64,000 nt of DNA, taken from CAVVZJ01 sp963752755 (lineage in GTDB: Bacteria; Planctomycetota; Planctomycetia; Isosphaerales; Isosphaeraceae). Under the pieces are notes generated by a model. That model was not told the origin of the DNA. It was given only the letters and a program-made list of their open reading frames with translations, and made no database searches. Shown here piece after piece: positions 63,810 to 64,000 of the stretch. Made by a program: the position numbers and the translations under genes. Location of the stretch: positions 186,001 to 250,000 of the forward strand of contig CAVVZJ010000010.1 of assembly GCA_963752755.1 (NCBI GenBank). The letters run 5' to 3'. How positions within the stretch are numbered: position 1 is the first letter of the stretch; each line of letters starts with the position of its first letter.

Positions 63810-64000
63810 ATGACGTTGCACGATTCACTACGACCCGAGTGCAGTCGCCTGTTCGGCCTACTACATCCCGTATGGCCCGACCGTTCCCTGTCCGCGTTGC
63901 GGAAAGGTCGAGGCGATCGCACCGTTCGACTCCTTCCTGGACGAGGCGACCGAATCCCGCGGCTTACAATCTTCATTCCTATGGCTCGTACCAGCCCCCC
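63810..64000 (+). CDS. partial gene, possible zinc-ribbon protein
   Basis: Runs off the window end. The most protein-like frame reads HYDPSAVACSAYYIPYGPTV, then PCPRCGKVEAIAPFDSFLDE and ATESRGLQSSFLWLV, with a CPRC zinc-ribbon half-motif. That frame has a stop just upstream and no start; ATG 63810 opens a neighbouring frame, so a frameshift within the first codons is likely. No family recognised. It is not the DUF1501 protein usually found at this position. Confidence 0.3.
   Translation, partial: MTLHDSLRPECSRLFGLLHPVWPDRSLSALRKGRGDRTVRLLPGRGDRIPRLTIFIPMARTSP

Overview
The window looks like chromosomal DNA of a Planctomycetota bacterium, most likely an Isosphaeraceae-type genome. GC content is high, and several families are close to signatures of that phylum: DUF1592 and DUF1552 proteins, a DUF1549/DUF1553 protein, two DUF1559 prepilin-like proteins each followed by a small lipoprotein, a PVC-type membrane-bound dehydrogenase with HEAT repeats and cytochrome c, a PmoA-like DUF6807 protein beside a Tat-exported Gfo/Idh/MocA oxidoreductase, a one-Cys sulfatase, an FHA protein beside a MoxR ATPase, and an MfnB (DUF556) homologue. 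I recognise no rRNA, tRNA, phage or CRISPR locus.

Layout. 1-7.2 kb: DUF1592 tail, DUF1552, HEAT protein, DUF1559 protein, lipoprotein and a decayed G8-domain gene interrupted by a 201-bp MITE. 7.3-19 kb: secreted carbohydrate- and redox-related proteins (beta-propeller hydrolase-like proteins, membrane-bound dehydrogenase, lactonase, PmoA-like, Gfo/Idh), a truncated IS630 transposase and a DNA glycosylase. 19-27.8 kb: LipM-like protein, FHA protein, MoxR, double-CAP lipoprotein, GT87-like membrane protein, exonuclease-WYL fusion, DUF6580 and MfnB. 27.7-33.9 kb: a minus-strand run with a LOG protein, a 400-residue unknown, a stand-alone EF-Tu-domain-3-like barrel, a methyltransferase and an ABC exporter. 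34.8-40.3 kb: hemD, hemE and hemG with a DUF1559/lipoprotein cassette inside. 40.5-45.7 kb: small conserved protein, enolase-superfamily enzyme, sulfatase and S1/P1 nuclease. 45.9-51.9 kb: SEC-C protein, TPR protein, hisI, an alarmone-hydrolase-like HD protein and an alpha/beta hydrolase. 52-55.5 kb: a membrane-embedded sigma-54 activator with an array of identical palindromes upstream. 55.5-64 kb: DUF6263 protein, two methyltransferases, dusB, a membrane protein, a DUF1549/DUF1553 protein and a partial gene.

Sequence quality matters here. Many genes, including the presumably essential hemD, hemE and hemG, change reading frame several times while protein similarity continues on both sides. 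I read this as uncorrected single-base indels and give such genes as one CDS spanning all frames. Damage is heavy at 1-6, 16.5-18, 27-42 and 61-64 kb and light at 7-16, 42-57 and 59-61 kb.

The most notable non-coding signals are: (i) a dispersed intergenic element in three copies with a conserved header about 86 bp before an array of NCGTC boxes, repeated at exactly 11-bp steps eight times in the best copy; (ii) five perfect TCGGCGCCGA palindromes within 286 bp in the divergent promoter region of the sigma-54 activator and the alpha/beta hydrolase/alarmone hydrolase pair; (iii) a TA-flanked MITE whose removal exactly restores the interrupted frame; (iv) a three-copy, roughly 105-bp triple-hairpin repeat lying at gene ends; (v) a 130-bp imperfect palindrome.
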